33,319 nucleotides of DNA from Thermohalobaculum sp045106875. GTDB taxonomy: Bacteria > Pseudomonadota > Alphaproteobacteria > Rhodobacterales > Rhodobacteraceae. Under the pieces are notes generated by a model, which searched no databases, was not told where the DNA came from, and saw nothing but the letters and a program-made list of their open reading frames with translations. Location of the stretch: the NCBI GenBank assembly GCA_045106875.1, contig JBGCFK010000408.1, forward strand, positions 1 to 33,319, written 5' to 3'. A program made the position numbers and the translations under genes. This document shows positions 22,880 to 31,039 of the stretch, piece by piece. Within the stretch, counting starts at the first letter, position 1; each line of letters starts with the position of its first letter.

Positions 22880-23947
22880 TCAGAGCGCGCCTGATGCTGC
22901 CATCTTCATGAAGCTCACGTCATAGCGCAGCTTGATGTTCTCAGCGTCGCCCGTGGTCACACCGCCCGGATAGGCAACGCCCACAAAGTCCGCACTTGGT
23001 GCGCCTTCACCCAGAATGCCCTTGTCGAACAGGAAACCTGCAACATTGACCATGGTCTTGGGCAGTTCGGCACTTTCGACAAAGGCGACGGCATCAGCCG
23101 GCTTCCAGAACATTTGCGTCGAGGCAAGCTGTGCCTTGTAGCCAGCCAGATCGGTTCCGGAGGCTTCGGCCATCGCCGTAAGTGCCGCTTCATCACCCGA
23201 TTCCATGATGGCCATAAGCTCGTACCATGCGCCGACCAGAGCCTTGCCGAACTCGGGGTTATCCGCCAGCGTTTCCGTATTCACGACCATCATGTCGATG
23301 ATCTCACCGGGAATGTCCGAACTGTCGAACAGCTTGGTTGCGTCGGGCTGTGCCATGATCTCGGAGACCAGCGGGTTCCACGTGACCACTGCCTCCACGT
23401 CATCCGTGCCATAGGCCGCGATCATGTCTGCGTCCGAGGTATTGATGACGGCCGAGAGATCCGATTCCTTCAATCCGACCGAGTCCAGGCCGCGCGCCAG
23501 CAGGTAGTGGCTGACTGAAAGCTCGACCAGATTGACCAGCTTGCCCTTCAAAGCCTCAAGGCCTCCCTCGCCCTTCATGATGATTGCATCATTTCCGTTC
23601 GAGAAGTCACCGACGATCAGGGCAGTCGTATCCACGCCGCCGCCTGCAGGGATCGAAAGCGTGTCCATGTTGGTCGCGCTGACACCGTCGAACTGGCCGG
23701 CTGTGTAGAGGTTGATTGATTCGACGTAGTCGTTCACCTGAACGATCTCGACATCGATGCCGTATTTCTCGGCCCATTTGTCCATGATGCCTGAATCTTC
23801 CAGATAGCCCCAGGGCATCCACCCGACATAGATCGACCAGGCGACCGTGAACTCGGTCTTCTTCTCAGCCAGCGCATGCGGCGCGGAGAAGGTCAGGGTG
23901 GCCGCAGCTGCGGCGGCAAACACAGTCTTGAGCGTCACGTTCATCAT
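22880..23947 (-). CDS. ABC transporter substrate-binding protein, NitT/TauT type (predicted guanidine binding)
   Basis: A 355-residue periplasmic binding protein. The signal peptide is MMNVTLKTVFAAAAAATLTF...ALA with cleavage before EKKTEF. The mature N-terminus AWSIYVGWMPWGYLEDSG and GVSATNMDTLSIPAGGG are typical of the family often labelled 'putative urea ABC transporter substrate-binding protein', linked to guanidine riboswitches and urea carboxylase. A run of Trp and acidic residues near the N-terminus would suit a guanidinium cation. I chose ATG 23947 (23944 is possible), preceded by GGGAG. An open frame to 24190 runs through the riboswitch and is not coding. Confidence 0.9.
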   Translation of the reverse strand: MMNVTLKTVFAAAAAATLTFSAPHALAEKKTEFTVAWSIYVGWMPWGYLEDSGIMDKWAEKYGIDVEIVQVNDYVESINLYTAGQFDGVSATNMDTLSIPAGGGVDTTALIVGDFSNGNDAIIMKGEGGLEALKGKLVNLVELSVSHYLLARGLDSVGLKESDLSAVINTSDADMIAAYGTDDVEAVVTWNPLVSEIMAQPDATKLFDSSDIPGEIIDMMVVNTETLADNPEFGKALVGAWYELMAIMESGDEAALTAMAEASGTDLAGYKAQLASTQMFWKPADAVAFVESAELPKTMVNVAGFLFDKGILGEGAPSADFVGVAYPGGVTTGDAENIKLRYDVSFMKMAASGAL

Positions 23948-23971
23948 CTCGGATCGTCTCCCGTTCGCGTC

Positions 23972-24004
23972 CCGCGCATCAGTCATTTTCAGGCCAGCGC
24001 GCGG
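23972..24004 (-). promoter_or_regulatory. Possible expression platform hairpin of the guanidine riboswitch
   Basis: Between the aptamer and the start codon, CCGCGC (24004-23999) can pair with GCGCGG (23977-23972), enclosing a 21-base loop just before the GGGAG ribosome-binding site. It could link ligand binding to translation. No T-tract follows it, so intrinsic termination is unlikely. The pairing is short and not proven. Confidence 0.35.
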
Positions 24005-24035
24005 AACATGGAGAACGCAGGCTTGACGGCGCAGT

Positions 24036-24136
24036 GGTTCTCCCGGGATTTTGGCCCGCCGTGTACCACCCGGAATTTGCCGGTGCGGCGTCACCTCTTG
24101 GACCAGGCGCCTCGTTCGAGGACGGAACCCTAGATG
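24036..24136 (-). ncRNA. Guanidine-I (ykkC) riboswitch aptamer
   Basis: On the minus strand the leader contains, in order, the conserved blocks of the ykkC class I guanidine riboswitch: TCTAGGGTTCCG (24134-24123), a small hairpin CCTCG-AA-CGAGG, CCTGGTCCAAGAGG (24107-24094), a variable hairpin (CACCGG / CCGGGTG), ACACGGCGGGCCAAAA (24064-24049), and TCCCGGGAG (24048-24040). Block order and spacing agree with the consensus I know. Class I riboswitches turn on guanidine export or degradation genes when guanidinium is bound. The genes below it are a predicted guanidine importer and hydrolase, so it is the switch for the operon. Confidence 0.92.
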
Positions 24137-24272
24137 ACCTGCGACAACCACGATGCTGGATCGCGGCGCTGCGTCAAGAAAACCACGCACGGATCACGCG
24201 TTATTTGCCGAGGTGCCAACAAATCGCGCTATGCGACGGCAATATGCGCATTTTTTACGCAGTGTTCCTGGG

Positions 24273-25688
24273 TCAGCCAGGCACCGGCGTGTGGTCATAA
24301 TTCTCCCGAGCCAGGATCGCATCGCGCCCGCCAAGCGCCTTGATGCGTTCGGCCTGATCGGCAAAGGCCTGCGCGTTCACCGCATCCGGATCTGTGATCT
24401 CGTTCAGCGCCGCCAGCATTTCGGCCACGACCGCTGCCGTGGCGGGCTCCGGCGCAAGATCGTGTTCTTCACCCGGATCCGCATCCAGATCAAAGAGCTG
24501 ACACGGATGTCCCGGATACACCACCAGCTTCCATTGTCCGTTGCGCAGCATGAACATGCCACTTTGCGCGCCATAGTCGTGGTATTCGGACAGGACCGAT
24601 CTGGATGCATCCGGCGTGTGCGCGACCGCCAGCAGGGATCGTGCGTGTTCTGGCGCATTCTCTGGCTTGGCCGCACCTGCCAAGTCCAGGACAGTCGGGT
24701 ACAGGTCTATCAGCGACACTGGTGTGGACACTGTTCCGGTCGGCACTTCCGGCCCGGCCATGATCAAGGGCACAGCCGCCGCCTCCTCATACATTACCAT
24801 CTTGGTCCAGAACCCGCGGTCGCCGAGGCATTCTCCATGGTCGCTGGTGAATATCACCGTCGTCTCTTTGGTCAGACCTGCATCGTCCAGCGCGCGAGTG
24901 ATCTGCCCCACCTTCGCATCCACGAAAGAGCAGAGCCCGTAATAGGACGCGATGGCGATGCGCCGGGTCTCGTCCGTGAATGCCTCATCATAGTTGCAAG
25001 CCCGCCGCATGCCTTCGAGCACCGGATGGTCTGCTCCACTTCCGGGTGTCGCAGCGCGTGGCATGGGAACTTTGTCGGGGTCGTACAGATCGTAGAACTC
25101 TTCCGGGCATGTCAGCGGATAGTGTGGACGCAGGAATGAGACATAGAGGCACCAAGGCGCAGCGTCTGTTCCGCGTTGTCCGATCCAGTCAACGGTGGCG
25201 CTGCAAACGGCCTCGTCATAGCGCGTGTATGGGTCGTCACCCGGGCCGATATGTGCGGCAAAACCCGATGTGTCAAAGATATCTTCTTCGTCGCGCAGGA
25301 GCCCGTGCACCCAGCCTTCGCCACCTGCCACATGAAGAGGCCGGATTTCTTCACTGAAGCCGTTGTCATCCGCCTCGCTTCGGAAATGGAGCTTGCCGAT
25401 GGACAGCATCTCATGCCCCGCGTCACGCAGTTTGTGATGCCAGCTCTCGGGGCTCCCGGAATAGGGTTGTGCGTTGGCCCAGCACCGGGTCTCGTGCACA
25501 TAGCGCCCGGTTGCGATGGAGGCTCGGGCAGGCACGCAGATCGGGGAGGGTGTGTAAGCGGCATCGAATCTGAGACCTCGCGCGGCCAGCGCATCGATAT
25601 GCGGCGTCTGCACCATCTTGTTGTCATAGCAGCCCAGGCAATCCCGCCGCAGCTCGTCCGTCATGATCACGATGACATTGTTCGCCAT
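24273..25688 (-). CDS. Sulfatase (formylglycine-type, choline-sulfatase/BetC-like)
   Basis: A 471-residue alkaline-phosphatase-superfamily sulfatase. Early metal-binding DE (MTDELRRDC) is followed by the sulfatase signature CVPARASIATG (the Cys of CxPxR is oxidised to formylglycine), GKLHF, and the second metal site TSDHGECLGDRGFWTK. No signal peptide, so it is probably cytoplasmic and would act on an imported sulfate ester such as choline sulfate; the exact substrate is not evident. It sits upstream of the guanidine riboswitch on the same strand, and is divergent from urtA. A formylglycine-generating enzyme is not in the window. Confidence 0.88.
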   Translation of the reverse strand: MANNVIVIMTDELRRDCLGCYDNKMVQTPHIDALAARGLRFDAAYTPSPICVPARASIATGRYVHETRCWANAQPYSGSPESWHHKLRDAGHEMLSIGKLHFRSEADDNGFSEEIRPLHVAGGEGWVHGLLRDEEDIFDTSGFAAHIGPGDDPYTRYDEAVCSATVDWIGQRGTDAAPWCLYVSFLRPHYPLTCPEEFYDLYDPDKVPMPRAATPGSGADHPVLEGMRRACNYDEAFTDETRRIAIASYYGLCSFVDAKVGQITRALDDAGLTKETTVIFTSDHGECLGDRGFWTKMVMYEEAAAVPLIMAGPEVPTGTVSTPVSLIDLYPTVLDLAGAAKPENAPEHARSLLAVAHTPDASRSVLSEYHDYGAQSGMFMLRNGQWKLVVYPGHPCQLFDLDADPGEEHDLAPEPATAAVVAEMLAALNEITDPDAVNAQAFADQAERIKALGGRDAILARENYDHTPVPG

Positions 25689-26076
25689 GGCCTGTGCCTT
25701 CCATACGGTTCTTGGGATCGCAGGCTAGCTCTGCGCCCTGCAACATGGAACCACAGTTTCCACAGGACTGGCGCGGGCTGTTGCCGGTCACTTTTGCACT
25801 ATATTTGATCACGAATTTCATTCGTGTCTATATGGCGCGCAAATCCGAGCAAACTTCATATGAAAAGCCTACTATCGCAGCATTTTCCTTGGTGAGTTGA
25901 CCGCCGTGGTTATCTTCCCCCCGACGCTGAAAATTCAGCTGTCGGCACAGTTGGCCGAGTGGTCGTTCGAGATCACGACGTCAGCCCAAAAGCAGATGAG
26001 CGGTGCAGTGGTGCCCGGAAGACTTGGAGAAATTGGTCTCGACCTGCGCCCGCACTGACCGAAAGAGGAAAAAGAA
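25689..26076. promoter_or_regulatory. Divergent control region between the sulfatase and the urt operon
   Basis: A 388-base gene-free stretch. It holds a perfect inverted repeat CACGAAT-TTC-ATTCGTG at 25810-25826, sized for a dimeric regulator. Overlapping its left edge, TGCACTATATTTGATCA (25795-25811) shares 13 of 17 positions with the enteric NtrC site TGCACCATATTGGTGCA, which would suit nitrogen control of urea uptake. Both are by-eye matches. No sigma-54 promoter could be confirmed. The urtA ribosome-binding site (AGAGGAAA) is near 26062-26070. Confidence 0.4.
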
Positions 26077-27360
26077 ATGTCGAAACTAAGCAAGGCCTTG
26101 ATGGCCGGAACGATCGTGGCGATGACCTCGGGTGCACAGGCTCTGGCCGCGGATGACACGATCAAGGTCGGCGTCCTGCACTCGCTGTCGGGTACGATGG
26201 CGATCTCCGAGACGACACTGAAAGACACCATGCTGCTGCTGATCGAAGAGCAGAACGCTAAGGGCGGTGTGCTGGGCAAGCAGCTGGAAGCCGTGGTTGT
26301 GGACCCGGCCTCGGATTGGCCGCTGTTCGCCGAAAAGGCGCGCGAGCTGCTCACCGTGCACGAAGTTGATGTCATCTTCGGTAACTGGACCTCTGTGTCC
26401 CGCAAATCCGTCCTTCCCGTGATCGAGGAACTGAACGGTCTGCTGTTCTACCCCGTCCAGTACGAGGGCGAGGAAAGCTCGAAGAACGTCTTCTACACCG
26501 GTGCTGCGCCAAATCAGCAGGCGATCCCTGCAACGGACTACTTCCTCGACGAGCTTGGCGTCGAGAAGTTTGCGCTTCTGGGCACCGACTACGTGTACCC
26601 GCGCACGACCAACAACATCCTGGAAAGCTATCTGAAGGGGAAAGGTATCCCCGAGAGCGATATCTTCGTGAACTACACGCCTTTCGGCCACTCGGACTGG
26701 TCCAAGATCGTCGCTGACGTCGTTGCGCTGGGTGCAGACGGCAAGAAGGTCGGCGTGATCTCGACAATCAATGGCGACGCTAATGTGGGCTTCTACAAGG
26801 AGCTCGCAGCCGCAGGTGTCTCCGCAGACGACATCCCTGTTGTTGCGTTCTCGGTGGGTGAAGAAGAGCTCTCGGGCCTCGACACTTCAAACTTGGTGGG
26901 TCACCTCGCAGCCTGGAACTATTTCCAGTCGGCAGAGGCAGAAGCCAACGCCGCGTTCATCGACGCATGGAAGGCCAAGATGGGCGATGAGCGCGTGACC
27001 AACGACCCGATGGAAGCCCACTATATCGGCTTCAACATGTGGGTGAACGCGGCCGAAGCTGCCGGAACGACCGACGTCGATGCTGTTCGCACCGCCATGT
27101 ACGGCCAGAAGTTCCCGAACCTGACCGGCGGTATGGCCGAGATGCTGCCGAACCACCACCTCGCCAAGCCGGTTCTGATCGGCGAGATTCAGGCAGACGG
27201 TCAGTTCGACATCATCAGCCAGACCGAAGAAGTTCCAGGCGATGCATGGACGGATTTCCTTCCGGAATCTGCCGTCCTGAAGTCGGACTGGAAAGAACTG
27301 GGCTGCGGCATGTACAACACTGCAACCAGCACTTGTGTTCAGATCAAGTCCAACTACTGA
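26077..27360 (+). CDS. urtA: Urea ABC transporter substrate-binding protein UrtA
   Basis: A 427-residue periplasmic binding protein of the HAAT family. Signal peptide residues 1-24 (ending ALAA), then the UrtA hallmarks IKVGVLHSLSGTMAISE, DPASDWPLFAEKA, GNWTSVSRKSVLPV, LLFYPVQYEGEE, DYVYPRTTNN and GMAEMLPNHHL. It binds urea for the UrtBCDE importer. The ATG follows AGAGGAAA. It leads the urt operon and is followed by a short terminator-like hairpin, which would keep its product in excess over the membrane parts. Confidence 0.95.
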   Translation: MSKLSKALMAGTIVAMTSGAQALAADDTIKVGVLHSLSGTMAISETTLKDTMLLLIEEQNAKGGVLGKQLEAVVVDPASDWPLFAEKARELLTVHEVDVIFGNWTSVSRKSVLPVIEELNGLLFYPVQYEGEESSKNVFYTGAAPNQQAIPATDYFLDELGVEKFALLGTDYVYPRTTNNILESYLKGKGIPESDIFVNYTPFGHSDWSKIVADVVALGADGKKVGVISTINGDANVGFYKELAAAGVSADDIPVVAFSVGEEELSGLDTSNLVGHLAAWNYFQSAEAEANAAFIDAWKAKMGDERVTNDPMEAHYIGFNMWVNAAEAAGTTDVDAVRTAMYGQKFPNLTGGMAEMLPNHHLAKPVLIGEIQADGQFDIISQTEEVPGDAWTDFLPESAVLKSDWKELGCGMYNTATSTCVQIKSNY

Positions 27361-27408
27361 TCCGAAGGGATCTTTTTTGAAACGGTGGGGGGCTCTCGGG
27401 CCCCCCGC
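27359..27408 (+). terminator. Intercistronic terminator/attenuator between urtA and urtB
   Basis: Two hairpins follow urtA. First, GATCC-GAAG-GGATC (27359-27372) overlaps the stop codon and is followed by TTTTTT (27373-27378), a minimal intrinsic terminator. Second, a 9-base-pair GC-rich stem (27385-27393 with 27400-27408, loop TCTCGG) without a T-tract. Such a tandem after a binding-protein gene usually lets only part of the transcription run on and protects the upstream mRNA. Confidence 0.7.
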
Positions 27409-27426
27409 ACCAATTTGGGGACAAGA

Positions 27427-29394
27427 ATGAAAAGACTACTCCCATTGCTTTTGCTTCTTGTGACAATGCTCAGCGGAGCCCCTGCCGCGGCGCAGGAGCC
27501 AAGCGCGATACAGGGTTTGCTGCAAACGCAGGGCGAACTGATCCGCAAAGGTTCGCGCAAGACAATTCAGCCAGCGATCGATACGTTGGCCAGTAGCGGA
27601 CTTGGCCAGGCACAGACGGTGCTGGAGCGCTGGCAGGCGCGCGAGATGTGGTCGCGCAAGGCAGACGCCTTATTCGTCTTCGGCGAGACGGTGGACAGCA
27701 ACACCATCCGCATCTTCGACGTGGGCAATGGAATCGAAATCGGCGTCTTCCCGAAAAAGGAATTCAGACAGCTGAAACCCAATGGCGGTGTGCGTGCAAT
27801 GATCGGAGCAGCTCTGGTTCGCTTCCAGTTGCTGGACCCTGATCCCGCAAAACGGAATGCGGCGCTGGAGGCGATTGAACGTGACGCCGAGGCCTCGCAT
27901 CTGGCAGCCCTGCGGGGCGCTATCGACGAAGAACCGGACGCGACACTCAAAGCGCGCAAGACCCGTCTCGAACGCCTGCTCACCATTCGTTTTGCCGAGG
28001 CAGACGAAGAACGGATTGCGGCCATCGAAGCTTTGTCGTCAGAGCTTGCCCTCGACGTCCGGGCCACGCTGAACCCGTTGGTCGCCACAACCGTCAAGGC
28101 CTCGCCAATTGCCGATGGCGTCGTGGCAGGCGGCGAGATTGCGCGCCTTCTCACGCCCGACAGCGAAGATCTGCCGCGCGAAGTGGCCTATCAGGCGCTG
28201 GTCGATGCCTCCCTTGCTCCGCCGCGTATCAGTCGCGAGGACCAACGCTCTGCGCTGATCGCCAACATCTCTGGTGACAAAGTCGGTGGGATCGAAGTTG
28301 CCGCGCTCGATACACAGGGCGCGCGTGATCGGGCCTATGCGGCGCTTGTCGCCGCAGGCACTGTCAAAGTGGCTGCAACGGAAGCGGATGTGGACAAGGC
28401 TTTGTCGGCACACAGTTTCTACGAGGTCTATACCGGTCCGGCTGCCGTGGCCCAGGCCGCCGCTGCGGCGCTGGTGTCCATCAACAATGCGGTAGCCTTC
28501 AATCAGGCCATCGACCTCGGCCTGGACGCACTGTCGCTGGCCTCGATCTATTTCCTCGCTGCCATCGGACTGGCGATCACGTTCGGGGTCATGGGCGTCA
28601 TCAACATGGCCCATGGCGAGTTCATCATGATGGGCGCCTACACGGGTTATGTCGTGCAATTGTTCATCCCGGACTACACAGTGTCGATCATGGTGGCCCT
28701 TCCATTGGCGTTTCTGGTGACGTTTGGTGCCGGGGTTGCCATGGAACGACTGGTGATCCGCTGGCTCTACCACCGCCCGCTCGAGACCTTGCTCGCCACG
28801 TTCGGCATCTCGATCGCGCTGCAACAGATTGCCAAGAACATCTTCGGCACACAGGCCCGTCCGCTGACTGCGCCGGACTGGCTTTCGGGAGCCTGGGTGA
28901 TCAACGACGTGTTGCAGATCTCGAACATCCGCATCGCGATCTTCGTTATGGCGCTGATGTTTCTTTTGCTGCTGTACGGGATCATGCGGCACACCCGATT
29001 GGGGCTGGACGTGCGTGCCGTGACGCAGAACCCGCGCATGGCGGCGTCGATGGGCATCAATCCGGACCGGGTGAACATGTTGACCTTCGGACTGGGCTCG
29101 GGCATTGCCGGGATCGCAGGCGTGACCATCGGGCTTTATGCCAAGGTGACCTCCGAGATGGGTCAGGACTACATTGTGCAGTCGTTCATGACGGTGGTCG
29201 TGGGCGGCGTCGGCAACATCTGGGGCACATTGCTGGGTGCGACAATGGTCGGCTCGCTGCAAAAGGTGATCGAGTGGTTCAACCCGTCGAACACGTTGGC
29301 CGCGCAGACATATATGATCCTGTTCATCATCCTCTTCATCCAGTTCCGGCCGCGCGGTATCATCGCGCTGAAGGGCCGGGCGGCGGAGGCATGA
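27427..29394 (+). CDS. urtB: Urea ABC transporter permease UrtB
   Basis: A 655-residue inner-membrane permease of the LivH family. Signal-like N-terminus (MKRLLPLLLLLVTMLSGAPA) then a long periplasmic region (to about residue 360) typical of proteobacterial UrtB, with FFEVYTG-like HSFYEVYTGPAA near its end, followed by the membrane domain: SLASIYFLAAIGLAITFGVM, NMAHGEFIMMGAYTGY, later VVVGGVGNIWGTLLGA. Forms the urea channel with UrtC. ATG 27427 is preceded by GGGGACAAG; the upstream 27385 open frame crosses the hairpin and is not used. Confidence 0.94.
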   Translation: MKRLLPLLLLLVTMLSGAPAAAQEPSAIQGLLQTQGELIRKGSRKTIQPAIDTLASSGLGQAQTVLERWQAREMWSRKADALFVFGETVDSNTIRIFDVGNGIEIGVFPKKEFRQLKPNGGVRAMIGAALVRFQLLDPDPAKRNAALEAIERDAEASHLAALRGAIDEEPDATLKARKTRLERLLTIRFAEADEERIAAIEALSSELALDVRATLNPLVATTVKASPIADGVVAGGEIARLLTPDSEDLPREVAYQALVDASLAPPRISREDQRSALIANISGDKVGGIEVAALDTQGARDRAYAALVAAGTVKVAATEADVDKALSAHSFYEVYTGPAAVAQAAAAALVSINNAVAFNQAIDLGLDALSLASIYFLAAIGLAITFGVMGVINMAHGEFIMMGAYTGYVVQLFIPDYTVSIMVALPLAFLVTFGAGVAMERLVIRWLYHRPLETLLATFGISIALQQIAKNIFGTQARPLTAPDWLSGAWVINDVLQISNIRIAIFVMALMFLLLLYGIMRHTRLGLDVRAVTQNPRMAASMGINPDRVNMLTFGLGSGIAGIAGVTIGLYAKVTSEMGQDYIVQSFMTVVVGGVGNIWGTLLGATMVGSLQKVIEWFNPSNTLAAQTYMILFIILFIQFRPRGIIALKGRAAEA

Positions 29395-29502
29395 CAATGT
29401 CGACAAAAACACTCGGAAATGATTTGACAAAAATAGTCAGGTATTTAGAGAAAGGTCTATGGGGATCCGGATCCTCCTGTTTCAAACATGGAGAATGCCT
29501 CA

Positions 29503-29784
29503 ATGACTGCACTCAACAGTACCGCCTTCATCTGGGCGGTCATTCTGTTCGGCGCCGCGCCTGCGATCGCTGCAGAATGTGCCCTGAACTACGAACAGTT
29601 CGAGATCGGCGTGCCACATACCGATCTGGAAATCTGCCCCGAAAGCATGGCAGAAGCTGGGACCTACTGCCGTCTGTCTCTGGTCGGCGAGACCGTTACG
29701 ATCTTCGCCTTTGCCGAGGCAACGGATTGTCTGGTGGCGACTCGCGTCTATTCGGACGAGGAATTCAAGCTGACTGTAAACTGA
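29503..29784 (+). CDS. Small secreted Cys-containing protein inside the urt operon
   Basis: A 93-residue exported protein: signal peptide MTALNSTAFIWAVILFGAAP with cleavage after AIA, then a mature domain of about 70 residues with four cysteines (AECAL, EICPE, TYCRL, TDCLV), enough for two disulfides. I do not recognise a family. ATG 29503 has GGAGAA with a seven-base spacer; ATG 29488 lacks a ribosome-binding site. It lies between urtB (108 bases upstream) and urtC (19 bases downstream) on the same strand, so it may be a periplasmic accessory to urea uptake (inference). The gap from urtB has a TTGACA (29424-29429) and a GGATCCGGATCC palindrome. Confidence 0.8.
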   Translation: MTALNSTAFIWAVILFGAAPAIAAECALNYEQFEIGVPHTDLEICPESMAEAGTYCRLSLVGETVTIFAFAEATDCLVATRVYSDEEFKLTVN

Positions 29785-29803
29785 TTTTGCAAAGGGGCGC
29801 GCG

Positions 29804-31039
29804 GTGATCGAACGTACCTTCCTCGCGCGTCATCCTTCGGTCTGGGTCTTCCTTGTCTGCCTTGCGGTGTTCACCATCGCTGTGACTTTCATGTCCGAGG
29901 CTTATGGCAGCGGCGCGATATCGACCAGCTTCGTGAAGACGCTCGGCAAGACGTTGTGCCTCTGCCTTGTCGCCATCGCCATGGATCTTGTCTGGGGGTA
30001 TTGCGGGATCCTTTCGCTGGGTCATTTCGCGTTCTTCGGGCTGGGCGGCTACGCGATCGGCATGTGGCTGATGTATGCCCGCACCGAGTTGATCGTTCTG
30101 GAGAGCCTTGCTGCCGCCGATCTGCCACCCACACCCCAGGAAATCCAGGACGCCATCTCAACCCAGATCTTCGGTGTGGTGGGCTCGTCCGAGCTGCCTG
30201 CCATCTGGTCGTTCGCGCATTCACTGCCCCTGCAACTGGCCGCGGTGGTGCTGGTGCCCGGATTGCTGGCGTTGGTTTTCGGCTGGCTCGCCTTTCGGAG
30301 CCGCGTGACCGGCGTCTACCTGTCGATCCTCACGCAGGCCATGACGCTGGCGCTGTCACTCTATCTCTTCCAGAACGACAGCGGATTGCGCGGCAATAAT
30401 GGTCTTTCGGGGTTGCAGAACCTGCCGGGATTGGACGGGACCTCTCAGGATCTTGTATCTATCTGGTTCCTCTGGGCGTCCGCGCTGGCTCTGGGCAGCG
30501 GGTACGTCCTTTCGGCATGGATGGTTTCGGGCAAGTTTGGCTCGGTCATCCGAGGGATCCGCGATGACGAGGCGCGTGTGCGTTTCCTTGGCTACCCGGT
30601 CGAGACGTTCAAGCTGGTCGTCTTCACCTTCACCGCTGTCATCGCCGCCATCGCAGGCGCGCTCTACTATCCTCAGGCAGGTATCATTAATCCGGCCGAG
30701 ATTGCGCCCATCGCGTCAATCTATCTCGCAGTCTGGGTCGCTATCGGTGGTCGCGGCCGACTTTATGGCGCGGTGATCGGCGCCGCGGTTGTCAGCCTCG
30801 TCTCGACCTTCTTCACCGGGGGGCAGGCGCCGGATATCAACCTTGGGTTCTATACCCTGCAATGGGTCGATTGGTGGACCGTTCTGTTGGGGCTTTCCTT
30901 TGTCGCGGTGACGCTGTTCGCGCCCAAGGGCATTGGCGGACTGTTCGATCTGATCGCAACCCGGCGCGGGGTTGACCGCCACGGCGCTGACCTTGGCCCC
31001 GACGCAGGCGCCTTCCGCGAAAAGGAGGCCAGGGAATGA
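29804..31039 (+). CDS. urtC: Urea ABC transporter permease UrtC
   Basis: A 411-residue LivM-family permease with about ten helices and the typical GYCGILSLGHFAFFGLGGYA and FRSRVTGVYLSILTQAMTLAL, DSGLRGNNGLSG motifs and RDDEARVRFLGYPVETFK cytoplasmic loop. Partner of UrtB. It starts with GTG at 29804 after AAAGGGGCGC, and its stop overlaps the urtD ATG (ATGA, 31036-31039). Confidence 0.94.
   Translation: MIERTFLARHPSVWVFLVCLAVFTIAVTFMSEAYGSGAISTSFVKTLGKTLCLCLVAIAMDLVWGYCGILSLGHFAFFGLGGYAIGMWLMYARTELIVLESLAAADLPPTPQEIQDAISTQIFGVVGSSELPAIWSFAHSLPLQLAAVVLVPGLLALVFGWLAFRSRVTGVYLSILTQAMTLALSLYLFQNDSGLRGNNGLSGLQNLPGLDGTSQDLVSIWFLWASALALGSGYVLSAWMVSGKFGSVIRGIRDDEARVRFLGYPVETFKLVVFTFTAVIAAIAGALYYPQAGIINPAEIAPIASIYLAVWVAIGGRGRLYGAVIGAAVVSLVSTFFTGGQAPDINLGFYTLQWVDWWTVLLGLSFVAVTLFAPKGIGGLFDLIATRRGVDRHGADLGPDAGAFREKEARE

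Noticed and set aside
23948..24190. N-terminal extension of the guanidine binding-protein open frame
   Set aside because: It runs through the riboswitch aptamer; the signal peptide begins at the ATG at 23947.
24255..24290. Terminator after the sulfatase gene
   Set aside because: Only a five-base-pair hairpin overlapping the stop codon, and no clear T-tract directly after it.
25780..25800. Sigma-54 promoter upstream of urtA (GGTCACTTTTGCA)
   Set aside because: Spacing between GG and GC is 8 rather than 10 bases.
28039..29430. 463-aa minus-strand open frame across urtB
   Set aside because: Antisense shadow of a well-supported urtB; the translation is rich in Arg, His and Gln with no recognisable domain.
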